Positions 46,376-57,856 of a stretch of DNA of 64,000 nt are shown in pieces. This DNA is from Hermatobates lingyangjiaoensis (taxonomy: Eukaryota > Arthropoda > Insecta > Hemiptera > Hermatobatidae). The notes beneath the pieces are model-generated. The model had not been told where the DNA came from and did no database searches. It saw nothing but the letters and a program-made list of their open reading frames with translations. A program made the position numbers and the translations under genes. How positions within the stretch are numbered: position 1 is the first letter of the stretch; each line of letters opens with the position of its first letter. The stretch covers positions 630,001 through 694,000 of the forward strand of contig JAPFBL010000170.1 of assembly GCA_026182355.1 (NCBI GenBank). The letters run 5' to 3'.

Positions 46376-47759
46376 CAGGCATAGGTAACTTTTGTTTACT
46401 GGGGGCCGCGATATATAATTTCTAAGTGATCGCGGGCCGCATCATAATTTCTGTGGTATTTAGATACATACAGCTTATGTATTTAAATAGAAGGTATATA
46501 GATTAAGGTAACAGCAATTATTTAACTTTTAATTATTCTTATAATGAAAATCATTTCTCATTATTTCATAATGATAATGAAGCAATTATCACAACGCAAT
46601 CGCCAAAAGATTAGTTAGCTTCATGTTAAAAAAAACTAAGGCATGTGTTGCTATTGAGCTCTCTCTCTCTCTCTTCAGCGTTGTAACTTTCGTCTGAAAC
46701 TCTCCGCAAGCTTTTGTTGATAAGCAAAAATCAAAGGAATTTTTAATATTAAGATAGAATGCTAGATAATCTCCGAGGGCCACACAAAAACACGTGCTGG
46801 GCCGCATGTTTTACCTAATTATAGTTTGTCAGCTTCATGTAGAAACCATTTAAAAATAAAAACAAATGTTTAATCAATAATATCTAAAGAAATTCATTCA
46901 TTTTCGCTATTTAAAGATGGATGGATGAATGATATTAAGATTATGGTTTGGAAGGAAAACATTTTTTATTGATTGATTTCTTTGGTTAGTGTCAGATGGA
47001 GGGCATATCAATTTGCAGATTCATGCGATAATAGCAATTCTATACTTTGGCTGACTGACCTCGAAACAAAAATAAAAAAGTATTCTTTATCAAACATAAT
47101 GATAGAAAGAACTTCAAATAGAGAACCTAACTTGAGAAAAGTTTTTTTGATACAGTGGATATTAAAGTAATATTACTGTAACTTGATTGATCTACAACTT
47201 TATTTTATTTAACGTATTATCGAACAAATTGACAGTTAATGTAATGAACTGATTGATAGTAGTCTGCTATCTTAATTTTAGCAATTTTAACCAAAATGAA
47301 ATAATAGTTAAAGCACTTAAAACAAGTGACAATAACTAGTAAGATTAGTAATGATATTGGAATACATTACTATTGAAGTCATTAACGGAATGATTTGAAA
47401 TCGGAGAACTCAACCTTAATCTGTTTGTTCAACTGGATTTTTATTCTCACCTATCAATATAAAACTTTGCAATTGCTTTTATGAATTCTCCTTTAGTTTA
47501 TAGGCTATTTCTTGTCTCCGCTGTTTCTCTGTTTATTTCATCAGACAATTGAGTTGAATATATTCTGTCTGTCTGCTTTGCGACATAGAATGCCACCTGC
47601 AATTCACTTAGTTTGATTATATTATTTTGATCAATATATTTTCAATCTGCAAAAAACTTTAGGCATATCTCATACATAATTGTCGATTGTTATTCCAGAG
47701 AGAGGTTAGAAGAGAAAACAGGACAAATAATAATACTGGTTCGAGTTGTAAAATACGGT

Positions 47760-47915
47760 AAGCCTCATATATATATATATATATATATTTCGTTGAACAG
47801 CTGACCGTATTTCGCTGATGTCATTTCGTTTTACCATCAGCGAAATACGGTCAGCTGTTCAACGAAATATGCTTAAAAGAAGGACTGCTTCCAAATTTTA
47901 CAAATATATATATAT
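47760..47915. mobile_element. FB-F palindrome nested in the hAT element
   Basis: CAGCTGACCGTATTTCGCTG on the left is mirrored on the right around 47830. Outside it, on the minus strand, is GCAGTCCTTCTTTTAAGCAT, the block shared with 57735 and 59135, which carry different inner hairpins. (TA)n lies on both sides. Confidence 0.85.
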
Positions 47916-47969
47916 ATAAAATTAAAGGAAACGGTCCAGCGGCCTTTTTTAAATTAAATAAATTCAAAA

Positions 47970-48150
47970 CGAAGGAAACACACAGAAAGACACAGACATA
48001 ACTCACATTGATATTTCGACCATCGTCGTCATCAGGAGGTGTGAAGAGCGAAGAGTCCCGCAGGAAGACAGGGCAGTCGCTGCCCTGTCTTCCTGCGGGA
48101 CTCTTCTCTCTTCGCTCTTCACACCTCCTGATGACGACGATATCATCATG
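47970..48150. mobile_element. FB-I palindrome nested in the hAT element
   Basis: Arms mirrored around 48078: GTGTGAAGAGCGAAGAGTC, CCGCAGGAAGACAGGGCAG. The minus-strand core at 48014-48034 reads CTGATGA, C, GAC/GTC with loop GATG, GAAA. The right arm stops just after GATGACGACGAT, so the second core is incomplete. Confidence 0.85.
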
Positions 48151-48352
48151 TAAAAAAAAAAACTGGAGCCCTTGTTGTGGTGCGCGCTCTCTCTCTAAAC
48201 ATATATACTTTCCTTCCCAAAGCCTCGGAGAGCTTTTTTTAATAAGGAAAAAGTAAGGGAATTTTAAATATTAAGATGAAATTCCAGATAACATCCGAGG
48301 GCCGCACAAAAATCTGGCCCCGTGCTGCAGGTTGTCCTTGCCTAGTCTAGTC

Positions 48353-48590
48353 CACTTGATGTATATTCTGATTCACTTGCTTTAGAATGGTGGAAATAAA
48401 GTAACGTTAAATTCATAACAAATGCTAAGCTAATTCAATAATTTGAAGTTTTCATAATTGAAGCATGCTTCAATGATGATATTCATCTTTGGGGATTGCG
48501 TTGTACTAATTGCTCCGTGAGGAGTACCTCAAATAATGAGATAGGAATAAAATGTTCATAATATGGATCATAAACATTTAAATAATTGTT
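48353..48590. other. Non-coding gap
   Basis: Nothing recognised. Confidence 0.3.
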
Positions 48591-48872
48591 GAAATAGTAA
48601 CACACCGAGAAAGAGACACACTTCCTTACTCAAATTTTCGGATAATCCGTCTTCAGGAAGAAAGAGAGTGGGAGACCAAGCACGCCGAAAACGCAACGCA
48701 ATAGTCTATATCTATGGTATATTCACTTAACAAATGGAAAGACGATCCAAACTGGACACAATATAAGTTCAAAATCGAAGAAGAGCAATCTTTTCTCCTG
48801 AAGAGGGATTGTCCGAAAATTTGAGTTTGTAAGTGTGTTTCATTACTCTTCTTTATATATATATATATATAT
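48591..48872. mobile_element. FB-E foldback element
   Basis: The left arm (minus) has core CTGAAGA, C, GGA/TCC with loop TTA, GAAAA at about 48637-48656. The right arm (plus) has CTGAAGA, G, GGA/TCC with loop TTG, GAAAA at about 48800-48823. The interior has GAGACCAAGCACG and CCAAACTGGACACAA segments. Second copy at 58635-58930. Confidence 0.8.
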
Positions 48873-48873
48873 C

Positions 48874-49088
48874 AATGATTAAACCACAATAAGAATGGGA
48901 AAACAAGACTAAGATCTTTCAACCGTAACAAGCGATCTTCGTCAGAGTCAAAAACCCAACGTTGGGTTTTTGACTCTGACGAAGACCGCTTGTTACGGTT
49001 GAAAGATCTTAGTCTTGTTTTCCCATTTCTTATTGTGGTTTGATCATTGATTGTTGTTTCACGTGTTTATGTGAAATCTTTATATATA
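48874..49088. mobile_element. FB-D palindrome, near perfect, no loop
   Basis: Mirrored about 48960/48961 (AAACCCAAC|GTTGGGTTT). The plus core at 48976-49004 reads CTGACGA, A, stem GACCG/CGGTT, GAAA. The right end TTTATGTGAAATCTT then (TA)n. Confidence 0.9.
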
Positions 49089-49094
49089 TATATA

Positions 49095-49205
49095 TACAAA
49101 ACTAAAGTTTATCTTCAGGTTTACTGAATCGGGACTTTTGACCGAGTCCCGATAAACTTTAGTTTTGTTTCTATTCCACGGTCGATACTTTTATCAATAT
49201 ATATT
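49095..49205. mobile_element. FB-C internal-deletion derivative
   Basis: Only the outer arms remain: AAACTAAAGTTTATC on the left, GATAAACTTTAGTTTTG on the right, followed by TTTCTATTCCACGGTCGATA. The core hairpins are lost. Confidence 0.75.
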
Positions 49206-50000
49206 AGTAAAGGGAGGAAGCAGACCTTCTTATATGCATGTGGTATTAAAATCAATTGACTTGATTGCACGTACCTTTTTTTTTTAGACTTTTTCAAATC
49301 TCCTAGCTAATTTCCTTTCTTCGGAGTTGAGTTTGTAAATAATTTCAGAAAAGTTACTATTATACATCACTACTTGATTAGATTTTGCACTAACATGTTT
49401 CGGTTGGCTTCAACCATCTTCAGAATGTTTATATTTTTTTATCAACCCGTCTTTTAAATATAAAAGAATTATTATATTTATATGGTGGGAAAGGTACCAA
49501 TTTCTAAAGTACTACTACTATGTAGTACTTACTCATACTTGGAAATTGTAGATACAATCTACACATGAACTGTAGTTTTATTAAAAAAAAAAAATACATT
49601 TAAACCTTGGGTATATATTTCCTTTTTATAAAGAAAAGAAGTATAATAATTTTAAGAAGTTGTGACAATTCATGGTTTTTATTATAGAAATTCTAAACAG
49701 CAGGGTTAATATTTGAAAAGAGCAGTTAAAAAAAGTTACTTTATCCGTAATTTTGAATTAAAGATCACTACCTATTAGGGTTTCATGAACAGAAGAGATT
49801 TGTAGTAAAATATAATAAACAAATGTATTACGAAAAGGTAAACACCAATAAATTGAGAAAGTTTAGCAAGTTACATTTAGAGATTAAATGCCACTCACAT
49901 GTGTTATATTAATACAGATAATTTGAGTGAAAATCAAATCAGTAAGTTTGAGTTCACATTAAAGAGATGTACGATAAAAATTTGACGATATATCCCCATC
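49206..50000. other. AT-rich gap with one solitary core
   Basis: The minus-strand core at 49397-49423 reads CTGAAGA, T, stem GGTT/AACC with loop GAAGCC, GAAACATG. It is a clear hammerhead-like core without obvious mirrored arm. The rest is AT-rich. Confidence 0.6.
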
Positions 50001-50002
50001 CT

Positions 50003-50024
50003 ACCCCCCCCCCCCCCCCCCCCT
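50003..50024. repeat. Poly(C) tract
   Basis: A run of about 19 C, unusual in this AT-rich window. Its exact length is likely unreliable. Confidence 0.9.
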
Positions 50025-50084
50025 AAGTGTAAACATTTAACAAAAAATAAAGTTTCATTAACAATCTGTTATAGTGTGGTATTT

Positions 50085-50350
50085 AATCATGTTAGGAAAA
50101 GTATTGTCTCCACACAAAAAAGTTTGATTACAAGAAACTAAACAACGCGTTTCGTACACTTGATGTTCTTCTTCAGGTTACATCTGCTCTGCTGGGGTGG
50201 TTGTTCGGAAGGTGAAACCAAGCAAAGACTTGCCCGAACAACCACCCCAGCAGAGCAGATGTAACCTGAAGAAGAACATCAAGTGTTCGAAACGCGTTGT
50301 TTAGTTTCTTATAATCAACTTTTTTGTGTGGAGACTTAATACTTTTCCTA
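50085..50350. mobile_element. FB-A-type palindrome
   Basis: Ends GTATTGTCTCCACAC and GTGTGGAGACTTAATAC. The arms carry CAACGCGTTTCG and CAGATGTAACCTGAAG, and inner arms TGCTGGGGTGGTTGTTCGG meet near 50218. The plus core at 50266-50295 reads CTGAAGA, A, GAACA/TGTTC with loop TCAAG, GAAAC. The left arm has GTAC for GAAC in the stem. Confidence 0.88.
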
Positions 50351-50500
50351 ACATAGCCAAGTTTATTTATTGTTCTAATTTGGTCAAGCTCCATATTTGG
50401 AATTAAAATATATTTATTCTGCCTTAATCAAAAATCAGATTCCTATTATTAGTAAAAAATATTATTGATGCGTAATTTTAACGTAACTGCATTATCCTAA

Positions 50501-50800
50501 CATTTTTAAAGTAGGACAAGCATTATAACTGCTTACACTACTTCTGAACGTTTTTAAAGTAGAACAAGCATTGTAACTGCTTACACTACTTCTGAACGTT
50601 TTTAAAGTAGGACAAGCATTGTAACTGCTTACACTACTTCTGAACATTTTTAAAGTAGGACAAGCATTGTAACTGCTTACACTACTTCTGAACGTTTTTA
50701 AAGTAGGACAAGCATTGTAACTGCTTACACTACTTCTGAACGTTTTTAAAGTAGGACAAGCATTGTAACTGCTTACACTACTTCTGAACGTTTTCTACTT
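50501..50800. repeat. 48-bp tandem repeat, six copies
   Basis: CGTTTTTAAAGTAGGACAAG or its variant starts at 50501, 50549, 50597, 50645, 50693 and 50741, exactly 48 bp apart, with a partial seventh at 50789. Copies are nearly identical. Confidence 0.95.
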
Positions 50801-50941
50801 TTTCTTTCTCTTACATTGTAGTTTTTATTTTTTTTATATCTATATATACTTTTGAAGTTGTATATAATTACAAGTCCATGATAAAACGACATCAGAGGCT
50901 TACTTTTTCTGGATAATATAAGCAACAATAGATATAAGTAA

Positions 50942-51588
50942 TGCCGTCTTTTTCAAAAAATAAAACACTGTCTCACTAACTTTTTAATTACAAAATACGT
51001 GCTAGGGCTTATTTTTTGGGGAGGGCTTCAAATACAATAAGTAGATTTATATATTTTTGTTTACTATATATTTATGTATAGAAATTTAAATTTATTCAGT
51101 TACAGTGATGTCCGTTTTCCCTTTTTGTACTAGACGGAATAACTCCTTCTATTTGTATCGGTGGTTAATAATCACTTCATAATTAAATAAAATTATGTGT
51201 AAACTTACAAGACTGAAATGCACAAACTTGTACATGCACCGTCACTCTATGTAGACTGCTGTCTTATGTTGTATTATTAAGATAAATTCCACTTTTCCAA
51301 TTTCATCAATTAATTTGGACACATATCCTGTGAATTGCTTAAAACAAACTGTGGAGGTAAAGAAGGAATTTCTCAGCATATTTTCTTCTAGACAATTCTA
51401 TGTATTCTATGTTTCTATGTGTTCTAGCTTCTATGTAGCTAGGTATCTCTAGCTGCCCTAATATTTCATTAGGCAGCTAGAGATACCTACTAAAGTCAAC
51501 AGCGTTTTTTTAACGTATTATACTTTTCACATTATTTTAACTAGGGCTTATTTTCGGGGAATGTTTTATTTTTTGAAAAAGACGGTAT
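50942..51588 (+). mobile_element. TIR element, copy 1
   Basis: Left end GCCGTCTTTTTCAAAAAATA, right end the complement (TATTTTTTGAAAAAGACGG). Subterminal GGGCTTATTTT occurs near both ends. Non-coding, about 645 bp. Other copies: 52838-53290 and 62631-63189. Confidence 0.8.
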
Positions 51589-51598
51589 TTGTTTAGGA

Positions 51599-52069
51599 CA
51601 GGCATGGGGAAACCTTTTGTGAACCGGGGACCATATTATATAATTTTCGTCACCGCTGGCCGCATGGTAATTTCTGTGGTATTTTGGACGCTTACAGGTC
51701 ATATATACAATGTATAAATAAATCAGTTAGGTTTTTAACTCTGACGAAGACCGCTTGTTACGGTTGAAAGATCTTAAGTCTTGTTTTCCCATTTCACGTG
51801 TTTATGTGAAATCTTATTATAAATACATATATAGAAACTGTGTGCTATATTAACATGCCAATAATTATCTAACCTTTTTTTTATTCTTATAATGAAAAGT
51901 ATTATTGATACCTCATTATTTTATAATGATAATGATCACAACGCAATCCCACAAGATCAGTAGAACTTTTGTTAATAAGTAAAAATCAAAGGATTTTTTA
52001 ATATTAAGATAGAATTCCAGATAATCTCCGAGGGCTGCACAAAAACACGTGTTGGGCTGCAGATGCCTT
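51599..52069. mobile_element. hAT-type MITE (471 bp) with perfect 8-bp duplication
   Basis: The left end CAGGCATGGGGAAACC is preceded by GTTTAGGA (51591-51598). The right end GGGCTGCAGATGCCTT is followed by GTTTAGGA (52070-52077). The 8-bp direct duplication is typical of hAT. An FB-D fragment (CTGACGA ... GAAAG, 51735-51770) is nested inside. Confidence 0.88.
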
Positions 52070-52077
52070 GTTTAGGA

Positions 52078-52837
52078 TGGATGATGGGCTAAAATTCTCC
52101 AAATTTTATATTTTTAATTTTTATTATATTTATTAGTCGTTTAATAATCATTATCAAAGCACTCAATGAATCACTGAATGTTTGAATATTTGAAGAATGT
52201 TTTAAGCAAGCTGTGCTGAATGGAAATATTCTGAATATTCCAGATTTGCTAGCTAATGCGCAAGTGCGGCGGTAGCATTCCATTGCTTCCTTTTAGCTAT
52301 TCGGCTGGGATGACAGGACGACAGGAGCACAGGGAAGGCTAGGAGCTCCTGCAGTAGCTGTTCGATCAATATCTGATCAGCTGTTGCTCTTCTTATCCTA
52401 ACCGGACCACTTATCCTAATTATTTAGCATGACATTCCTTACTAAGACGTCAAATCTTTTAAATGCCCACCAATAAACCCATTTAAAGCAGCCTTCATAT
52501 TATTAATATTTCATTAAATGACCAGTCATTCTCTGCAAATCAAGAAGCAATTGAAATAAATACATTTCATCGAATAGTTAGTTATAAGCTTATTAAAAAC
52601 AATTTATTAAATCATATTTATTTCAATAAACAAAAAATGAAAAATGTTTATAACAGTTTTAATATTGTAAAAATAAACTAGGTTTTGAGTTCGCACGGTT
52701 CTATAACCATATGTATTGCAAAATGTGAGCATATATATAAGCAAATATTTTAGAACAATAAAAATGAATAAATCAATAATATATTTCTACTTCTTGTTTT
52801 TATCTTTCATTATTAATGAACCCACAGACTCTGTCCT
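52078..52837. other. Non-coding gap
   Basis: No gene seen. 52300-52400 is GC-richer (GGATGACAGGACGACAGG); origin unknown. Confidence 0.3.
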
Positions 52838-53290
52838 GTACCGTCTTTTTCCAAAAAAAAAGATACTGTCCTACTTTATTTATTCCCGGCGGTGGCTTAT
52901 TCACGGGGGAAGGCTTCAAGTACATTAAGTAGATTTACAAATTTTTGTTTAATATTTATTTTTATATAGAAATTTAAATTTATTCGATTTCAGTCATATT
53001 ATTTTCTGGAACATCGTCATAAATTATCAAAATTTTGAATTTCGTTGTGATTTTCTTTCCAAATCTATTTCCTGTAGAATTAATGGTCTGAATCTCTCAT
53101 GTCTTGCAATATAGCTGTGGTTAAATTAATACTTCTTGTCTAAGTAGCCTGCTTGAAACGAACTTTAGAGGTAAACAAGGAATTTCTTGGAATATTTTGT
53201 TTCTAACAGTATTAGGACAGCTATAGTATTTTTTTAACGAATTATATTTTTCACATTATCTTAACTGGGGCATATTTTTTAGGAAAACAT
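52838..53290 (+). mobile_element. TIR element, copy 2 (diverged)
   Basis: Left end ACCGTCTTTTTCCAAAAA, subterminal GTGGCTTATTCACGGGGG, interior AATTTAAATTTATTCG shared with copies 1 and 3. The right end TTTTTTAGGAAAA is degraded. Confidence 0.6.
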
Positions 53291-53909
53291 AAAAACATTG
53301 ACGACCTTAAAAAACCATTTAGGTATAAAATTTGTGATTTTTTTTTTGTTATTTTTAATTTACAAATGAAAATCGTAAACCCTGTAGGTGAGCTATTATA
53401 ACATTAAATGAGTAAAGTTCTTTCTTTTGCTCATCCATATAATTTAATGAGCTTTCATCCCTTTTCTGGTTTACTCGTAGGTTTTTTCTGTGTGTAAACC
53501 CAAAGGAACAACTTCCACATCATGCTACTTTATTTAATCCAGAGAGAACCGTTTCATCCAGTCTCTATCTTACCAATACAAAGGAGGACTCTTATTTGGT
53601 TCGTCTGTAACTCTTGAGAAAGCACTTTCACTTCGTGGTTTTTAAGTGCTGACGTCAATCTGCTACACTTATCAAAGGCAGCACTCTCTCCGCTTTTCCT
53701 TTAGTATGACTCCAGTACAAAGTGTCTTTTCTAACAGCAGCCTTAGAAAATACACAAATAGACCTTAACCACTTTTCATCACCTCTTTACTTTTCTTTTA
53801 ATAAAGAAAAGAAATGTTCTTTTCATTTACCTTTACTTTTCTAATATTCAAAATATTATCTTCATAAAGATGTATCAAGTTTACTGTACTTTACAATAAT
53901 TTGACATAT
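53291..53909. other. Non-coding gap
   Basis: Nothing recognised. TTTAATAAAGAAAAG is an imperfect local mirror at 53800. Confidence 0.3.
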
Positions 53910-54326
53910 TCATTACTTGTGCAATCCGTTATTGTGTGGTATTTACTCATATTGAGAGATTTCAAGAATTACAACTCCAAACAAAAAAATTTTAATGTGA
54001 TTGTAGGGTAATAAGCTAATGAAATGGTCTCCACATATAAAAAATTTAATCGTATAAACACCACCTTTCAAAAACGTAGTGTTCTTCCTCAGGCATTAAC
54101 TAAAAATACAATGTCATCAGAGAGTTATCTATCATACAAAGTACAAAGTACTATAGATAACTCTCTGATGACATTGAATTTTTTCGTTAATGCCTGAGAA
54201 AGAACACTATGTGTTCGAAACGCGTTGTTGTACGATTAAATGTTTATATGTGGAGGCCATTTCATTAGCTTTTTACCCTACAATGAGTAAATACCACATA
54301 ATAACTGATTGCACTACGTTAGTTTA
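53910..54326. mobile_element. FB-A foldback plus partial relative
   Basis: Arms with AAGCTAATGAAATGG, ATGTCATCAGAGAGTTATC and GTTCGAAACGCGTTG, centred near 54140. The right end is TAACTGATTGCACTACGTTA, cut here to its key bases. The left outer 90 bp (53910-53998: GTGTGGTATTTACTCAT, CAACTCCA) match the ends of the 27290 and 50085 copies. Confidence 0.85.
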
Positions 54327-54489
54327 ATATGAAATATGACAACAATATTAAGGTTTAGTCATTTAATTAAGTCATTTTCCGTACCAATTCTTATATTAAA
54401 AGCCTCGACAGTTCAATTCAGCATTTACATACCTGTATTCAATTTCAAATAATTCACTCTGATGTTCTTAAAGTTTACAGATATGTGTA

Positions 54490-54600
54490 TTTATTTAGAT
54501 GTTAACCTGAAGTAGAACACCAAGTGCTCGAAACACATTGTTAGTTTCATATTAAACTTTTTTTTTTGTGGACTGGTAATTCTTTGAACTCCCCCCAATA
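54490..54600 (+). mobile_element. FB-A-related single arm
   Basis: Core CTGAAGT, A, GAACAC/GTGCTC, GAAACACATTG, then TTAGTTTCATATTAAACTT, as in the 27290 copy. Confidence 0.65.
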
Positions 54601-54769
54601 TAACTTGATACAATAAAACATATGTACCATTAACATATCTAAATCATTAACTATTAATATCTCATCATAATAACATTTATTAAAACATATTTACCTTGAA
54701 TGCTAACAATTTCTAATATAATTATACATATAGGTAAATATTGTTCAAACAATTTTACACTTCTACCTA

Positions 54770-54870
54770 TGAAAAGGTTTTAAATAAAATCCGATAAGTT
54801 GGTAATGAGAGTTTAGTTTCGATTTCAACCTGAAGAACTGACCGATTTCTGATAAACTTTAATTTTGATT
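54770..54870 (+). mobile_element. FB-C right-arm fragment
   Basis: GGTTTTAAATAAAATCCG, GAGAGTTTAG and CCTGAAGAACTGACCG blocks match the right arm of 38341-38850. Confidence 0.7.
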
Positions 54871-54920
54871 ATACATATAGGGGTTACGAATCTATATATT
54901 ACAAATATATATTATATTAT

Positions 54921-55545
54921 AAACAAACACTTTTTCTTTTTTCTCGGAGTTTGGTCAGGGTAAATATATGGAATCACCTTTTTGCCAACGTTTCGTCTTT
55001 ATTTCAAGACATCCTCAGGGCTATAAACTAACAACAAAACAATAAACAATGGAAATTTGTCATTTCTACATTAAAAACATCATAAACAAATTGAAAAAAG
55101 AACTTACTGAAGGCTGGGTTCTGTTACATTACAACAACCGTTAACTGTCATTACATGTGCTGTTCCAAGCGGCATATCATTGAAACACTGTTTTTTTTAG
55201 TACGATCATATATATGTATATATATATACAATCATAGTATGTATATATATATATATATATGATTGTACTAAAAAAACAGTGTTTCAATAATATGCCGCTT
55301 GGAACAGCACATGTAATGACAGTTAACGGTTGTTGTAATGTAACAGAACCCAGCCTTCAGTAAGTTCTTTTTTCAATTTGTTTATGATGTTTTTAAAGTA
55401 GAAATGACAAATGTCCATTGTTTATTGTTTTGTTGTTAGTTTATAGCCCTGAGGATGTCTTGAAATAAAGACGAAACGTTGGCAAAAAGGTGATTCCATA
55501 TATTTACCCTGACCAAACTCCGAGAAAAAAGAAAAAGTGTTTGTT
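54921..55545. mobile_element. FB-G foldback (arms about 290 bp)
   Basis: Near-perfect mirror: AAACAAACACTTTTTC at the left, its complement at the right end, (TA)n in the centre (55205-55260). The plus core at 55449-55477 reads CTGAGGA, T, GTCTT/AAGAC with loop GAAATA, GAAAC. The left arm has the same core in inverse near 54985-55013. One of the cleanest cases in the window. Confidence 0.92.
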
Positions 55546-55576
55546 AATATTTTGTGGTCAAGAAAATAGTACCGTA

Positions 55577-56400
55577 CTAGCAAATGTACCCGTCTTTGAC
55601 GGAATCAAAAATTCTATTATACTTGGTATTCCAAAATATCAATTATAGTATTATACTAATACTATAATTAGAAATTACAGAATAGTAGAAAACACCATTA
55701 TTAGTACAGTGTTAAACAAATGCCTCTGTATACACTCCATTAGCTGTCTGTCCTTCAGGTTCATGGAAGAACAATCAGTTGAAACCTCTGACTATTGAGC
55801 AAGTAAACTACAGTTGACCATGTGAGAAAAACTTGGTTTCGCTAACTTGAATTCCTGCGTTAGTTAAAGTCTCTTTTTGCGACTTAGTTAACGTCATTGC
55901 GAAATAGACTCTGACGGGACTTTGCAATCATTTGAATGGAAACAGACAGTGGCTCGGAATCAATGGTATGCGTGGTATACACACTGACTCCCCAATACCA
56001 CATCCAGTCATTATGTCCGCCTCTATGGCATATCTGTGTAGAGCACGAACTCAGAGTCGTATCCCGTTGCACAGTTTTTGGAGCACTCATGTTTCGTAAC
56101 ATGGAATTTGTTACTGCTATAAATTGCAGCATCATTGGTGCTCCTACTTTAAGTTTTTACTCATGAGCAGGCAGTCCAGGAGAAATAAATTCAGAGTCAA
56201 GAAATTCAATTAGATAATGAACTGCTTCTTCATCACTAATCCAATCTCTTTACTGACTTGTAAGTTATTTCCTCGGCTTCATATAGCGTAAGAACTTGTT
56301 TGTTGATTTCTCCTGCCTGTTCATATTAAGGGCTGAGAATTGCTCGTTTACAAAACATTTATTCTCAATAGATAGTACATCCTCAACTCTGTGAAACACC
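55577..56400 (-). mobile_element. Helitron 3' end with degraded RepHel helicase remnant
   Basis: On the minus strand, helicase C-terminal words appear in shifting frames: EFLDSEFISPGLP (about 56200), KVGAPMML, LCNGIRL, SVCIPRIPLIP, FAMTLTKSQKETL, ETKFFSHGQL (about 55815). These are the conserved end of Helitron PIF1-like helicases, broken by several stops and at least one frameshift. Downstream, the terminus shows hairpin CCGTCaaaGACGG (55602-55590), nine bases, then CTAG (55580-55577) followed by T, exactly the Helitron 3' signature. The Rep part and 5' TC end are not seen. The ORFs at 55884-56166 are off-frame shadows. Confidence 0.85.
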
Positions 56401-56900
56401 ATTTCAATGATGTCAAATACGCAATATATTCATATGCTCCAATGAAATTAAAATCAACAATACCTACTTGCTTCACCTGTGTATTTTCAAAACAAACCCT
56501 TCTGTGAAGTTAGAAAAATACGCTTAAAGCCCTATAACTTCGCTTCTGTACTGAATTATGAATCTATTTAGAGCCCATATTTTAAGTTAGGCATACACAA
56601 ATCCAGTCTCAAAGTTTCAGCTCGCCATGGTTTATGGCGGCTGAGTTTACTTGTGACAAACATTTTTGCGTTAAACGTCCATAACTTCACTTCTACGTTG
56701 AATTTCCAATCAATTCATAGCCTATATTTTAAGTTAGACCTACACAAATCTACTGTAAAAGTTTCAGCTTTATATGTCTTATGGTAGCTGAGTTTACCTG
56801 TGACAAAGTTTTGCGGACAAACCGACAAACCGACAGAAATTTTTCTAAGGGTGGATTCGGTTTCTCCAATGTATGAAACGTAAAGAAAACTTGAAATGAG
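56400..56900. repeat. Two diverged ~150-bp repeats, unclassified
   Basis: 56535-56660 and 56685-56800 share CATAACTTC, CTTCT-C-TTGAAT, CATATTTTAAGTTAG, AAAGTTTCAGCT and GGCTGAGTTTAC-type blocks. It ends in GACAAACCGACAGAAAT. Possibly part of the Helitron or another element. Confidence 0.55.
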
Positions 56901-57720
56901 TCAGTTCTAAGCAATGTACAGACAAAATCATTATTTTATTTATAAAGATTTTAAATTTGTAAGTTTTGTTTACTATAACTGTTGAATAGTGTTGAGTTGT
57001 CACTAATAATGCTGACATCATGCATTTTAAACAGTTATCAAGAAAAACAAAACAAATATTATCGTTCTCGAATAAAATTAGGGCGTTCTTTAATAACTGT
57101 TGATGCCAGTCAGAATGACTAGTTAAAAACCTTTTATATCATGAAATTAAAAGAGTTGTCCAGCAAAAACAAAAAATAAAATTTCTTCCTTCTTAACTAA
57201 ATTTAGGTCTTTTAGGTAACTGATAATTATGTAGTTTTGGTTATAAAAAAAAATAGGAGGGTGGGGGGAGGGGGAGGGGTAGTGGTTAGGTGGGCTTTAT
57301 TGCACTCATGCTAATATCGCGTGCAAGCACACAGGCCAGATAAGGATCGTATTAACTACATGTAACCGTGCCAGGGCCTTACGTTTTAACTACCACTGTA
57401 ACCATTCCTTCTTCGCTTTATTTATCCCTCTGCCTCAAAACCACTTGTAATAATTAATGTTTAAATCGTTAAGCATTAGTCCAGTTTTATGAGAGATTTA
57501 ATTCACTGTTGTGAGAATTAAAGATTCAAAAACTTTTTAGCTATAAGAATAAAAAAAAAACAAATATGTCCATGCTATTCAATTTTAAGCCAATTATTAA
57601 GTAAAGAAAAATGACTTTTTTTTTAATAAGTAACTATTTATTTAAAACGTTTTATTCTTTTAGCAAATATAAAATAATTTATTGAAGTAAAACAAAAACA
57701 ATATACATATATATATATAT
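56901..57720. other. Non-coding gap with G-rich tract
   Basis: GGAGGGTGGGGGGAGGGGG at about 57255-57275 is a second G-quadruplex candidate. No gene recognised. Confidence 0.45.
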
Positions 57721-57724
57721 ATAT

Positions 57725-57855
57725 TTGTGAATATTGGTAGCAGTCCTTCTTTTAAGCATATATTATTAAAAACATAACCATAGTTGGCAGAAACTTCCTT
57801 TCAGAAACAAGCAAATTTCTGCCAACTATGGTTATGTTTTTAATAATATATATTT
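57725..57855. mobile_element. FB-F element, second inner hairpin type
   Basis: GCAGTCCTTCTTTTAAGCAT as at 47870 (minus), but the inner palindrome is AACATAACCATAGTTGGCAG mirrored around 57812. (TA)n on both sides. Confidence 0.85.
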
Positions 57856-57856
57856 A

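Larger units (their letters stand above)
46376..48344. mobile_element. hAT-type non-autonomous element with nested insertions
   Basis: The left end CAGGCATAGGTAAC, with GGGGGCCGCG shortly after, and the right end GAGGGCCGCACAAA ... CCTTGCCTA match the 471-bp copy at 51599. Flanks GTGTAGTC / GTCTAGTC form an 8-bp duplication with one mismatch, the hAT size. Internal duplication: the right-end segment (GATAATCTCCGAGGGCC) also occurs at 46768, so this may be two elements or one with duplication. Foldbacks at 47680-48150 are nested inside. Confidence 0.7.

Noticed and set aside
55884..56166. Two overlapping ORFs as genes
   Set aside because: They are off-frame and antisense shadows of the Helitron helicase remnant, which is readable in other minus-strand frames.
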